Origin: Orientallactaga sibirica
Lineage: Eukaryota > Chordata > Mammalia > Rodentia > Dipodidae
Direction of reading: 5' to 3'
Assembly: GCA_036365145.1 (NCBI GenBank)
Contig: JAEOAD010000939.1
Span: 62,001-126,000 of the forward strand
DNA length: 64,000 nt
A program made the translations under genes and the position numbers. How positions within the stretch are numbered: position 1 is the stretch's first letter; each line of letters opens with the position of its first letter. The notes under the pieces were generated by a model that saw only the letters and a list, made by a program, of their open reading frames with translations, searched no databases and had not been told where the DNA came from. Shown here piece by piece: positions 24,281 to 36,420 of this stretch.

Positions 24281-26963
24281 GTTAGAAGAGGTACAACTTA
24301 GTAAATTCACTTCATTTCTAAAGTAGTTTGTTTAGACAGCACACATCTTCAATTCCGATCACTGTACTGTGTGAAATAAGCTGTTTCGATTCTAAGAATC
24401 AGTTGCTTTCCTACGAACAAGGTTGAGTGCAGCAAGTTCAAACATTCCTTGTTTTTGTAATCTAACAAGATGTACAACTTAGTAGATTCGCCTGATTTCT
24501 AAAGTAGTTTGTTTAGAAAACAAACATCTTCATTTCTGAACACTGTAGTGTGTGAAGTAAGGTACTTCGGTTCTAGGAATCAGTTGCTATCCTACAAAGA
24601 AGGTTGAGTGCAGCAAGTTCAAACTTTCCTTATTTGTGCAATGTAACAAGATGTAAAATTAGTAGATTCTCTTCATTTCTAAAGTAGTTTGTTTGGAAAA
24701 CAAACATCTTCATTGCCGAACATGGTACTGTGTGAAACAAGCCAGTTCAGTTCTAGTAATTATTTGCTTTCCTACCAAGAAGGTTGAGTGCAGCATGTTC
24801 CAACTTTCCTGGTTTGTGAAATCTGACAAGATGTACAACTTAGTAGATTCGCCTCATTTCTAAAGTAGTGCATTTAGAAAACATCATCATTGCCAAACAC
24901 TTTACTGTGTGAAATAATCTAGTTCGGTTCTAGGAATCAGTTGCTTTCCTACGAAGAAGGATGAGTGCAGCAAGTTCAAACTTTCCTTGTTTTGTAATCG
25001 AACAAGATGTACAACGTACAAGTTTCACTTCATTTCTAAAGCAGTTTGTTTAGAAAACAAACATCTTCATTTCCGAACAACTTTCTGTGTGAAATAAGCT
25101 AGTTGTTTATAGGAATAGTTGCTTTCCTGTCAAGAAGGTTGAGTGCACAATTTCAAACTTTTCTTGTTTATGTAATCTAACAAGATGTACAACTAATTAC
25201 ATTTGCCTCATTTCTAAACTTGTTTGTTTAGAAAACAAACATCTTAATTTTCGAATACTGTACTGTATGAAATAAGCTAGTTTTGGTTCTAGGAATCAGT
25301 TGCTTTTCTCTGAACATGGTTGAGTGCAGGCAAGTTCAAACATTCCTAGTTTGTGTAATGTAACAAGATGTACAATTTAGTAGATTCGATTTATTTCTAA
25401 AGTAGTTTGTTTAGAAAAAAAATCTTCATTTCAGAACACTGTACTATGTGAAATAAGCTAATGCAGTTATAGGAAACAGTTCCTTTTCTACAAAAAGATG
25501 GTTGAGTGCAGTAAGTTCAAACATTCCTTGTTTGTGTAATCTAAAAACATGTACAACTTAGAAGATTCACCTCATTTCTAAAGTAGTTTGTTTAGAAAAC
25601 AAACATCTTCACTGGAAAATTCTGTACTGTGAGAAACAAGGCAGTTCGGTTTCTAGGAATCAGTTGCTTTCTAAGAAGAAGGTTGAGTGCAGCATGTTCC
25701 ACCTTTCTCTGTTTGTGTAACCTGACAAGATGTACAACTTAGTAGATTCGCCTCATTTCTAAAGTAGTTTGTTTAGAAAACAAACATCTTCATTGCCAAA
25801 CACTGTAATGTGTCAAATAAGCTATTTCTGTTCTAGGAATCAGTTGCTTTTCTACAAAAGATGGTTGAGTGCAGCAAGTTCAAACTTTCCTTGTTTATGT
25901 AAGATAAAAAGAAATACAACTTAGTAGATTCGCCTCATTTCCAAAGTAGTTTGTTTAGAGAACAAACATCTTCATTCCCGAACACTGTGCTGTGTGAAAT
26001 AAGCTAGTTCAGTTCTAGGAATCAGTTGTTTTTCCTACAAAGAAGGTTGAGTGCAGCAAGTTCAAACTTTCCTTGTTTATGTAATCTAACAGATAAAAAC
26101 AACTTTGTTAGATTCGCTTCATTTCTAAAGTAGTTTCTTTAGAAAACAAACATCTTCATTGCTGAACACTGTACTGTATTAAATAAAGCTAGTTTGGTTC
26201 TGGAATCAGTTGCTTTCCCTACGAAGAAGGTTGAGTGCAGCAAGTTCAAACTTTCCTTGTTTGTGTAATCTTACAAGATGTACAACTTAGTAGATTTGGC
26301 TCATTTCCAAAGTAGTTTGTTTGAAAACAAACATCTTCATTACCAAACACTGTACTGTGTGAAATAAGCTAGTTGGTTCTAGGAATCAGTTGCTTTCCAA
26401 TGAAGAAGGTTGAGGCAGCAAGTTCAAACTTTCCTTGTTTGTGTAATCTAAAAAGATGTACAACTTAGTAGATTCAAATCATTTCTAAAGTAGTTTTGTT
26501 TAGAAAACAAACATCTTCATTGCCAAACACTGTTCTGTGTGAAATAAGCCAGTTCAGTTCTCAGGAATCAGTTGCTTTCCTATGAAGAATGTTGAGTGCA
26601 GCAAGTTCAAACTTTCCTTGTTTGTGTAATCTAACAAGATGTACAAGTTAGTAGATTCGCCTCATTTCTAAAGTAGTTTGTTTAGAAAACAAACATCTTC
26701 ATTTCTGAACACTGTACTGTGTGAAATAAGCTAGTTTGGTTCTAGGAATCAGTTGCTTTCCTACAAAGAAAGTTGAGTGCAGCAAGTTCAAACTTTCCTT
26801 GTTTGTGTAATCTAACAAGATGGACAAGTTACAAATTTCGCTTCATTTCTAAACTGTTTGTTTAGAAAACAAACATCTTCATTGCCAAACACTGTACTGT
26901 GTGAAATAAGCTAGTTCAGTTCTAGGAATCAGTTCCTTTCCTACGAAGAAGGTTGAGTGCAGC

Positions 26964-26975
26964 AAGTTCAAACTT
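26964..26975. repeat. Representative second inverted repeat of the monomer
   Basis: AAGTTCAAACTT has 5-bp arms (AAGTT and AACTT) around a 2-base CA spacer. It sits about 100 bp from the main dyad in most first-family monomers. In second-family monomers the right arm changes to AACAT, which weakens it. Its role is unknown and it could be a chance feature of the ancestral unit. Confidence 0.6.
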
Positions 26976-29719
26976 TCCTTTTTTGTGTAATCTACAAGAT
27001 GTACAACTTAGTAGATCCGCTTCATTTCTAAAGTAGTTTGTTTAGAAAACAAACATCTTCATTAGTGAACACTGTACTGTGTGAAATAAGCTATTTCTGT
27101 TCTAGGAATCAGTTGCTTTCCTACGAAGAAGGTTGAGTGCAGCAAGTTCAAACTTTCCTTGTTTGTGTAATCTAAAAGGATGTACAACTTAGTAGATTCA
27201 CCTCATTTCTAAAGTAGTTTGTTTTAGAAAACAAACATCTTCATTGCTCTGAACACTGTACTGTGTGAAATTAGCTAGTTTGGTTCTAGGAATCAGTTGC
27301 TTTTCCCGAAATGGTTGAGTGCAGCAAGTTCAAACTTTCCTTGTTTGTGTAATCTAACAAGATGTACAACTTAGTAGGTTCACCTCATTTCTAAAGTAGT
27401 TTGTTTAGAAAACAAACATCTTCATTGCCAAACACTGTGTACTGTGTGAAATAAGCTAGTTTGGTTCTAGGAATCAGTTGCTTTTCTATGAAGAAGGTTG
27501 AGTGCAGCAAGTTCAAACTTTTCTTGTTTGTGTAATATAAAAAGATGTACAAACTAGTAGATTCGACTCATTTCTAAAGTAGTTTGTTTACAAAACAAAC
27601 ATCTTCATTCCCGAACACTGTACTGTGTGAAATAAGCTAGTTCGGTTCTAGGAATGAGTTGCTTTTCTATGAAGAAGGTTGAGTGCAGCAAGTTCAAACT
27701 TTCCTTGTTTATGTAATCTAAAAAGATGTACAACTTAGTAGATTTGCCTCATTTCTAAAGTAGTTTGTTTAGAAAACAAACATCTTCATTGCCAAACCCT
27801 GTACTGTGTAAAATAAGCTAGTTTGGTTCTAGGAATCAGTTGCTTTCCTATGAAATAGTTGAGAGCACAAGTTCAAGCATTCCTAGTTACTGTAATCTAA
27901 CAAGATGTACAACTTACAAGTTTCACTTCATTTCAAAACTAGTTTTTTTAGAAAACAAACATCTTCATTGCCAAACACTGTACTGTGTGAAATAAGCTAG
28001 TTCGGTTCTAGGAATCAGTTGCTTTCCTACGAAGAAGGTTGGAGTGCAGCAAGTTCAAACTTTCCTTGTTTGTGTAATCTAAAAAGATGTACAATTTAGT
28101 AGATTTGCCTCATTTCTAAACTAGTTTGTTTAGAAAACAAACATCTTCATTGCCGAACACAGTACTGTGTGAAATAAGCTAGTTTGGTTCTAGGAATCAG
28201 TTGCTTTCCTACCAAGAAGGTTGAGTGCAGCAAGTTCAAACTTTCCTTGTTTATGTAATCTAACAAGATGTACAACTTACAAGTTTTCGCCTCATTTCTA
28301 AACTAGTTTGTTTAGAAAACAAACATCTTCATTGCCAAACACTGTACTGTTTGAAATCAGCTAGTTCAGTTCTAGGAATCAGTTGCTTTCCTATGAAGAA
28401 GGTTGAGTGCAGCAAGTTCAAACTTTCTTTTTTGTGTAATCTAACAAGATGTACAACTTAGTAGATTCGCCTCATTTCTAAAGTAGTTTGTTTAGAAAAC
28501 AAACATCTTGATTGTCAAACACTGTACTGTGTGAAATAAGCTAGTTCGGTTCTAGGAATCAGTTGCTTTCCTACAAAGAAGGTTGAGTGCAGCAAGTTCA
28601 AACTTTCCTTGTTTGTGTAATCTAACAAGATGTAAAACTTAGTAGTTTCCCCTCATTTCAAAACTAGTTTGTTTAGAAAACAAACATCTTCATTGCCAAA
28701 TACTGTACTGTTTGAAATAAGCTAGTTCGGTTCTAGGAATCAGTTGCTTTCCTAAGAAGAATGTTGAGTGCAGCAAGTTCAAACTTTCCTTGTTTGTGTA
28801 ATCTAAAAAGATTTAGAACTAAGTAGATTCGCCTCATTTCTAAAGTAGTTTGTTTAGAAAACAAACATCTTCATTGCTAAACACTGTACTGTGTGAAATA
28901 AGCTATTTCGTTTCTAGGAATCAGTGGCTTTCCTATGAAGAAGGTGGAGTTCAGCAAGTTCAAACTTTCCTTGTTTATGTAATCTAACAAGATGTACAAC
29001 TTAGTAGATTCGCCTCATTTCTAAAGTAGTTTTTTTAGAAAACAAACATCTTCATTGCGAACACTGTACTTTGTGAAATAAGGTAGTTGCGTTCTAGGAA
29101 TCAGTTGCTTTCTACGAAGATGGTTGAGTGCAGCAAGTTCAAACTTTCCTTGTTTGTGTAATCTAACAAGATGTACAACTTAGTAGATTAGCCTCATTTC
29201 TAAAGTAGTTTGTTTAGAAAACAAACATCTTCATTGCCGAACACTGTACTGTGTGAAATAAGCTAGTTCGGTTCTAGGAATCAGTTGCTTTCATATGAAG
29301 AAGGTTGAGTGCAGTAAGTTCAAACATTCCTTGTTTGTGTAAATCTAACAAGATGTACAACTTAGAAGATTTACCTCATTATCTAAAGTAGTTTGTTTAG
29401 AAAACAAACATCTTCATTGCGAACACTGTACTTTGTGAAATAAGCTAATTCGGTTCTAGGAACCAGTTGCTTTCCTACAAAATGTTGAGTGCAGCAAGTT
29501 CAAACTTTCCTTGTTTATGTAATCCAACAAGATGTACAACTTAGTAGATTCACCTCATTTCTAAAGTAGTTTGTTTAGAAAACAAACATCTTCATTGCTG
29601 AACACTGTACTGTGTGAAATAAGCTAGTTTGGTGCTAGGAATCAGTTGCTTTCCTGTGAAGAATATTTAGTGCAGCATGTTCCAACTTTCCTTGGTTGTG
29701 TAATCTGACAAGATGTACA

Positions 29720-30170
29720 ACTTAGTAGATTCGCTTTCCTAAGAAGAAGAAGGGTGAGTGCAGCAAGTTCAACCTTTCCTTGTTTCTGTAATGTTACAAG
29801 ATGTACAACTTAGTAGATTCGTGTCATTTCTAAAGTAGTTTGTTTAGAAAACAAACATCTTCATTGCCAAATACTGTACTATATGAAATAAGCTATTTCG
29901 GTTCTAGGAATCTTGTCATTTCTACGTAACGGTTGAGTGCAGCATCTTCCAACTTTCCTTGTTTGTGTAATCTGACAAGATGTATAACTTAGTAGACTCG
30001 CTTTCCTACAAAGAAGGTTTGAGTGCAGCATCTTCAACCTTTCCTTGTTTCTGTAATGTTACAAGATGTACAATTTAGTAGATTTGCATCATTTCTAAAG
30101 TAGTTTGTTTAAAAACAAACATCTTCACTTAAACTAGTTTGTGAAATAAACATCTTCATTGCTGAACACT
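29720..30170 (+). repeat. Block B copy of the truncated-monomer composite
   Basis: The fusions of GTAGATTCG or GTAGACTCG to CTTTCCTA occur near 29731 and 29995, as in block A near 20128 and 20395. The following fragment near 30120-30155 differs from its A counterpart: it reads ATCTTCACTTAAAC, then GTTTGTGAAATAAAC, then CATCTTCATTGC. Truncation points are thus shared but the small fragment has been reworked after duplication. Confidence 0.8.
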
Positions 30171-30179
30171 GTACTGTGT

Positions 30180-33100
30180 GAAATAAGCTAGTTCGGTTCT
30201 AGGAATCAGTTGCTCTCCTACGAAGAATGTTGAGTGCAGCAAGTTCAAACTTTCCTTGTTTATGTAATCTAACAAGATGAACAACTTAGTAGATTCGCCT
30301 CATTTCTATACTAGTTTCTTTAGAAAACAAACATCTTCATTGCCGAACACTGTATTTGTGTGAAATAAACTAGTTCAGTTCTAGGAATCAGTTGCTTTCT
30401 TAAAAAGAAGGTTGAGTTCAGCAAGTTCAAACTTTCTTTGTTTATGTAATCTAAAAAGATGTACAATTTGTAGATTCAGCTCATTTCTAAAGTAGTTTGT
30501 TTAGAAACAAACATCTTCATTGCAGAACACTGTACTGTGTGAAATAAGCTAGTTCGGTTCTAGGAATTAGTTGCTTTTCTTTGAAGAAGGTTGAGTGCAG
30601 GAAGTTCAAACTTTTTCTTGTTTGTGTAATTTAAAAAGATGTACAAACTAGTAGATTTGCCTCATTTCTAAAGTAGTTTGTTTACAAAACAAACATCTTC
30701 ATTCCCAAACACTGTACTGTGTGAAAAAAGCTATTTCGTTTTCTAGGAATCAGTTGCTTTCCTACGAAGAAGGTTGAGTGCAGTAAGTTCAAACTTTCCT
30801 TGTTTATGTAATCTAAAAAGATGTACAACTTAGTAGATTTTGCCTCATTTCTAAACTGGTTTGTTTAGAAAACAACCATCTTCATTTCCAAACAGTTTAC
30901 TGTGTGAAATTAGCTAGTTTGGTTCTAGGAATCAGTTGCTTTCCTACTGAAGAAGGTTGAGTGCAGCAAGTTCAAACTTTCCTTGTTTGTGTAATGTAAA
31001 AGATGATACAAGCTTAGTAGATTTGCATCATTTCTAAAGTAGTTTGTTTAGAAAACAAACATCTTAATTCCAAGCACTGTACTGTGTGAAATAAGCTATT
31101 TAGGTTCTAGGAATCAGTTGTTTTCCTATGAAGAAGGTTGAGTGCAGCAAATTCAAACATTCCTTGTTTATGTAATCTAAAAAGATGTACAACTTAGTAG
31201 ATTCGCCTCATTTCTAAAGTAGTTTGTTTAGAAAACAAACATCTTCATTTCTGAACACAGTAGTGTGTGAAATTAGATAGTTCTGTTCTAGGAATCAGTT
31301 GCTTTCCTTGAAGAAGGTTGAGTGCAGCAAGTTCAAACTTTCCTTGTTTGTGTAATCTAACAAGATGTAAAACTTAGTAGATTCGCCTCATTTCTAAAGT
31401 AGTTTGTTTTGAAAAAAAAAAAATCTTCATTGCTGAACACTGTACTGTGTGAAATAAGCTATTTCGGTTCTGGGAATCAGTTTGCTTTTTTACAAAAGAA
31501 GGTTGAGTGTAGCAAGTTCAAACTTTCCTTGTTTATGTAATCTAAAACCATGTACAACTTAGTAGATTCACCTCATTTCTCAAGTAGTTTGTTTAAAAAC
31601 AGTCATCTTCATTGCCAAACACTGTACTTCTGAAATAAGCTAGTTCAAGTAGGAATCAGTTGCTTTCCTACGATGAATGTTGAGTGCAGCAAGTTCAAAC
31701 TTTCCTTGTTTATGTAATGTAAAAAGATGAACAGCTTAGTAGATTTGCCTCATTTCTAAACTAGTTTGTTTAGAAAACAAACATCTTCATTGCTGAACAC
31801 TGTACTGTGTGAAATAAAGTAGTTGATTTCTAGGAATCAGTTGCTTTCTTAAAAAGAAGGTTTGTGCAGCAAGTTCAAACTTTCCTTGTTTATGCAATCT
31901 AAAAAGATTTACAATTTAGTAGATTCAGCTCATTTCTAAAGTAGTTTGTTTAGAAAACAAACATCTTCATTGCCGAACACTGTACCCTGTGAAATAAGCT
32001 AGTTCGGTTCTAGGAATCAGTTTTTTTATGAAGAAGGTTGAGGGCAGCAAGTTCAAACTTTTTTTGTTTGTGTAATCTAAAAAGATGTACAACTTAGTAG
32101 ATTTGATTCATTTCTAAAGTAGTTTATTTAGAAAACAAACATCTTCATTGATGAACACTGTACTGTGTGAAATAAGCTAGTTCGGTTCTAGGAATCAGTT
32201 GATTTCCTACGAAGAAGGTTGAGTGCAGCAAGTTGAAACTTTCCTTGTTTATGTAATCTAAAAAGATGTACAACTTAGTAGATTCGCCTCATTTCTAAAG
32301 TAGTTTGTTTAGAAAACAAACATCTTCATTGTTGAACACTGTACTGTGTGAAATACACTAGTTTGGTATTGGAATCAGTTGCTTTCCTACAAGAAGGTTG
32401 TTGAGTGCCACAAGTTCAAACTTTCCTTGTTTATGTAATCTAAAAAGATGTACAGCTTAGTAGATTCGCCTCATTTCTAAACTAGTTTGTTTAGAAAACA
32501 AACATCTTCATTGCCGAACACTGTACTGTGTCAAATAAACTAGTTCAGTTCTAGGAATCAGTTGCTTTCTTAAAAAGAAGGTTGAGTGCAGCAAGTTCAA
32601 ACGTTCCTCGTTTATGCAATCTAAAAAGATGTAGAATTTAGTAGATTCAGCTCATTTCTAAAGTAGTTTGTTTAGAAAACAAACATCTTCATTGCTGAAC
32701 ACTGTACCCTGTGAAATAAGCTAGTTCTGTTCTAGGAATCAGTTGCTTTTCTATGAAGAAGGTTGGGGGTAGCAAGTTCAAACTTTTCTTTTTTGTGTAA
32801 TCTAAAAAGATGTACACACTAGTAGATTCAACTAATTTCTAAAGTAGTTTGTTTACAAAATAAACATCTTCATTCCCAAACACTGTAGTGTGTGAAATAA
32901 GCTATTTTGTTTCTTGTAATCAGTTGCTTTCCTACGAAGAAGGTTGAGTGCAGCAAGTTCAAAATTTCCTTGTTTATGTAATCAAAAAAGATGTACAACT
33001 TAGTATCTTCGCCTCATTTCTAAACTGGTTTGTTTAGAAAACGACCATCTTCATTTCCGAATAGTGTAGTGGGTGAAATAAGCTAGTTCGGTTCTAGGAA

Positions 33101-33850
33101 TCAATTGATTTCCTATGAAGAAGGTTGAGTGCAGCAAGTTCAAACTTTCCTTGTTTGTGTAATGTAACAAGATGCAGAGCTTAGTAGATTCGCATCATTT
33201 CTAAAGTAGTTTGTTAAGAAAACAAACATCTTAATTCTGAGCACTGTACTGTGTGAAATGAGCTATTTCAGTTCTAGGAATCAGTTGCTTTCCTACGAAG
33301 AAGGTTGAGTGCAACAAATTCAAACTTTCCTTGTTTATGTAATCTAAAAACATGTACAACTTAGTAGATTCGAATCATTTCAAAGTAGTTTCTTTAGAAA
33401 ACAAACATCTTCATTTCTGAACACAGTAGTGTGTGAAATTAGATAGTTCTGTTCTAGGAATCAGTTGCATTCCTTCAAAGGATGAGTGCAGCAAGTTCAA
33501 TTTTTCCTTTTTTGTGTAATCTAGCAAGATGTAGAACTTAGTAGGTTCGCCTCATTTCTAAAGTAGTTTGTTTTGGAAAACAAAAATCTTCATTGCCGAA
33601 CACTGTACTGTGTGAAATAAGCTATTTCGGTTCTAGGAATCAGTTTGCTTTTCTCCAAATATGGTTGAGTGTACCAAGATGAAACTTTCCTTGTTTATGT
33701 AATCTAAAAAGATGTACAACTTAGTAGATTCGCCTCATTTCTAAAGTAGTTTGTTTAAAAACAGTCATCTTCATTGCCAAACACTGTACTTGTGAAATAA
33801 GCTAGTTCGGTTCTAGGAATCAGTTGCTTTCCTACAAAGAATGTTGAGTG
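30180..33850 (+). repeat. Block B copy of the 4/8/12-monomer higher-order repeat
   Basis: The same markers appear in the same order as in block A: CTTAAAAAGAAGG near 30398, 31850 and 32570; TGTACCCTGTGAAAT near 31981 and 32705; CAGTAGTGTGTGAAATTAG near 31258 and 33424. Several markers have reverted to the common form in the left part, for example GTACTGTGTGAAATAAGC near 30530 where A has GTGCCCTGTGAAATGAGC. The right part keeps the A variants. Confidence 0.83.
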
Positions 33851-35280
33851 CAGCAAGTTTAAACTTTGGTTGTTTCTGTAATGTTACAAGATGTACAACT
33901 TAGTAAATTCACTTCATTTCTAAAGTAGTTTGTTTAGAAAACAAACATCTTCATTGCCAAACACTGTACTGTGTGAAATAAGCTGTTTCGGTTCTAAGAA
34001 TCAGTTGCTTTCCTACGAACAAGGTTGAGTGCAGCAAGTTCAAACATTCCTTGTTTTGTAATCTAACAAGATGTACAACTTAGTAGATTCGCCTCATTTC
34101 TAAAGTAGTTTGTTTAGAAAACAAACATCTTCATTTTCTGAACACTGTACTGTGTGAAATAAGCTAGTTTGGTTCTAGGAATCAGTTGCTTTCCTACAAA
34201 GAAGGTTGAGTGCAGCAAGTTCAAACTTTCCTTATTTGTGCAATGTAACAAGATGTACAAATTAGTAGATTCTCTTCATTTCTAAAGTAGTTTTTTGGAA
34301 AACAAACATCTTCATTGCCAAACACTGTACTGTGTGAAACAAGCCAGTTCAGTTCTAGTAATTATTTGCTTTCCTACCAAGAAGGTTGAGTGCAGCATGT
34401 TCAAACTTTCCTGGTTTGTGAAATCTAACAAGATGTACAACTTAGTAGATTCGCCTCATTTCTAAAGTAGTGCATTTAGAAAACATCATCATTGCCAAAC
34501 ACTTTACTGTGTGAAATAATCTAGTTCGGTTCTAGGAATCAGTTGCTTTCCTACGAAGAAGGATGAGTGCAGCAAGTTCAAACTTTCCTTGTTTTGTAAT
34601 CGAACAAGATGTACAACGTACAAGTTTCACTTCATTTCTAAAGAAGTTTGTTTAGAAAACAAACATCTTCATTTCCGAACAACTTTCTGTGTGAAATAAG
34701 CTAGTTGTTTATAGGAATAGTTGCTTTCCTGTCAAGAAGGTTGAGTGCACAATTTCAAACTTTTCTCGTTTATGTAATCTAACAAGATGTAGAACTAAGT
34801 ACATTTGCCTCATTTCTAAACTTGTTTGTTTAGAAAACAAACATCTTCGTTGCCGAATACTGTACTGTATGAAATAAGCTAGTTCGGTTCTAGGAATCAG
34901 TTGCTTTTCTCTGAACATGGTTGAGTGAAGGCAAGTTCAAACATTCCTAGTTAGTGTAATCTAACAAGATGTACAATTTAGTAGATTCGATTTATTTCTA
35001 AAGTAGTTTGTTTAGAAAAAAAAATCTTCATTTCAGAACACTGTACTATGTGAAATAAGCTAGCTCGGTTCTAGGAAACAGTTCCTTTTCTACAAAGATG
35101 CTTGAGTGCAGTAAGTTCAAACATTCAAACGTAGTGTAATCTAAAAACATGTACAACTTAGAAGTTTCGCTTCATTTGTAAAGTAGTTTGTTTAGAAAAC
35201 AAACATCTTCACTGGAAAATTCTGTACTGTGAGAAACAAGGCAGTTCGGTTATCGGAATCAGTTGCTTTCCTAAGAAGAA

Positions 35281-36420
35281 GGTTGAGTGCAGCATGTTCC
35301 AACTTTCCTTGTTTGTGTAATCTGACAAGTTGTACAACTTACTAGATTCGCCTCATTTCTAAAGTAGTTTGTTTAGAAAACAAATGGCTTCATTGCCGAA
35401 CACTGTACTGTGTGAAATAAGCTAGTTCGGTTCTAGGAATCAGTTGCTTTTCTACGAAGATGGTTGAGTGCAGCTAGTTCAAACTTTCCTTGTTTATGTA
35501 AGATAAAAAGATGTAGAACTTAGGAGATTCGCCTCATTTATAAAGTAGTTTGTTTAGAGAACAAACATCTTCATTGCCGAACAGTGTACTGTGTGAAATA
35601 AGCGAGTTCAGTTCTAGGAATCAGTTGCTTTCCAACGAAGAAGGTTGAGTGCAGCAAGTTCAAACTTTCCTTGTTTGTGTAATCTGACAACATGTACAAC
35701 TTACTAGATTCGCCTCATTTCTAAAGTAGTTTCTTTAGAAAACAAACATCTTCATTGCCGAACACTGTACTGTGTGAAATAAGCTAGTTCAGTTCTAGGA
35801 ATCAGTTGCTTTTCTACGAAGATGGTGGACTACAGCAAGTTCAAACATACCTAGTTAGTGTAATCTTACAAGATGTACAACTTAGTAGATTCACCTCATT
35901 TCTCAAGTAGTTTGTTTAGAAAACAAACATCTTTATTGCTGAACACTGTACAGTGTGAAATAAGTTAGTTTGGTTCTAGGAATTAGTTGCTTTTCTACGA
36001 ATATTGTTGAGTGCATCAAGTTCAAGTTTCCGTTGTTTGTATAATGTAAAAAGATGTACAACTGAGAGGATTCGGCTAATTTCTAAATCAGTTTGTTTAG
36101 AAAACAAACATCTTCATTGCCGAACACTGTATTGTGTGAAATAAGCTACTTCGTTTCTTGGAATCAGTTGCTTTCCTACGAAGAAGGTTGAGTCCAGCAA
36201 GTTCAAACTTTCCTTGTTTGTGTAATGTAACAAGATGTACAACGTAGTAGATTCACTTCATTTCTAAAGTAGTTTGTTGAGAAAACAAACATCTTCATTT
36301 CCGAACACTGTACTGGGTGAAATAAGCTAGTTCGGTTCTAGGAATCAGTTGCTTTTCCACTAAGGTCATTGAGTGCAGCAAGTTCAAACTTTCCTTGTCT
36401 GTGTAATGTAACAAGATGTA
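35281..36420 (+). repeat. Segment between blocks B and C, copied again at 45.3-46.4 kb
   Basis: It contains three marker units: AACAAATGGCTTCATTG near 35381, the ATTTATAAAGTAG unit at 35536, and a unit with ACTGAGAGGATTCGGC near 36061. The same order occurs at 45421, 45748 and 46094, an offset of roughly 10.03 kb for the outer markers. The GAGAGGATTCGGC unit is also present at 43752. No non-satellite sequence is present. Confidence 0.82.

Larger units (their letters stand above)
16081..25670 (+). repeat. Block A: first copy of a ~9.6-kb tandem segmental duplication
   Basis: Block A matches block B at a steady offset of 9595-9602 bp. Tie points are TTCCACCTTTCTCTG (16102 and 25697), GAAATAGTTGAGAGC (18254 and 27852), GTCAAGAAGG (25129 and 34731) and ACTGGAAAAT (25611 and 35211). 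Inside it are truncated monomers at 20.1-20.6 kb and a 4/8/12-monomer higher-order repeat at 20.6-24.3 kb. Its left part carries many private changes where block B has the common base. Its right part (23.2-25.6 kb) is nearly identical to B. The copies are directly adjacent, as expected from one unequal exchange. Confidence 0.9.
25671..35280 (+). repeat. Block B: second copy of the ~9.6-kb duplication
   Basis: The left junction lies at about 25.67-25.70 kb: the sequence follows the right end of block A (TAAGAAGAAGG) and then switches to the left end of block A (TTCCACCTTTCTCTG). The right end, with ACTGGAAAATTCTGTAC at 35211, matches 25611. From 25.7 to about 32.7 kb B differs from A at many sites, usually toward the common monomer, and has frequent one-base length changes in short runs (for example AGTAGTTTTGTTTAG near 26490 and GCTTTCCCTACG near 26213). 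From 32.8 to 35.1 kb the copies are almost identical. This uneven divergence is unusual for a single duplication. Confidence 0.88.
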
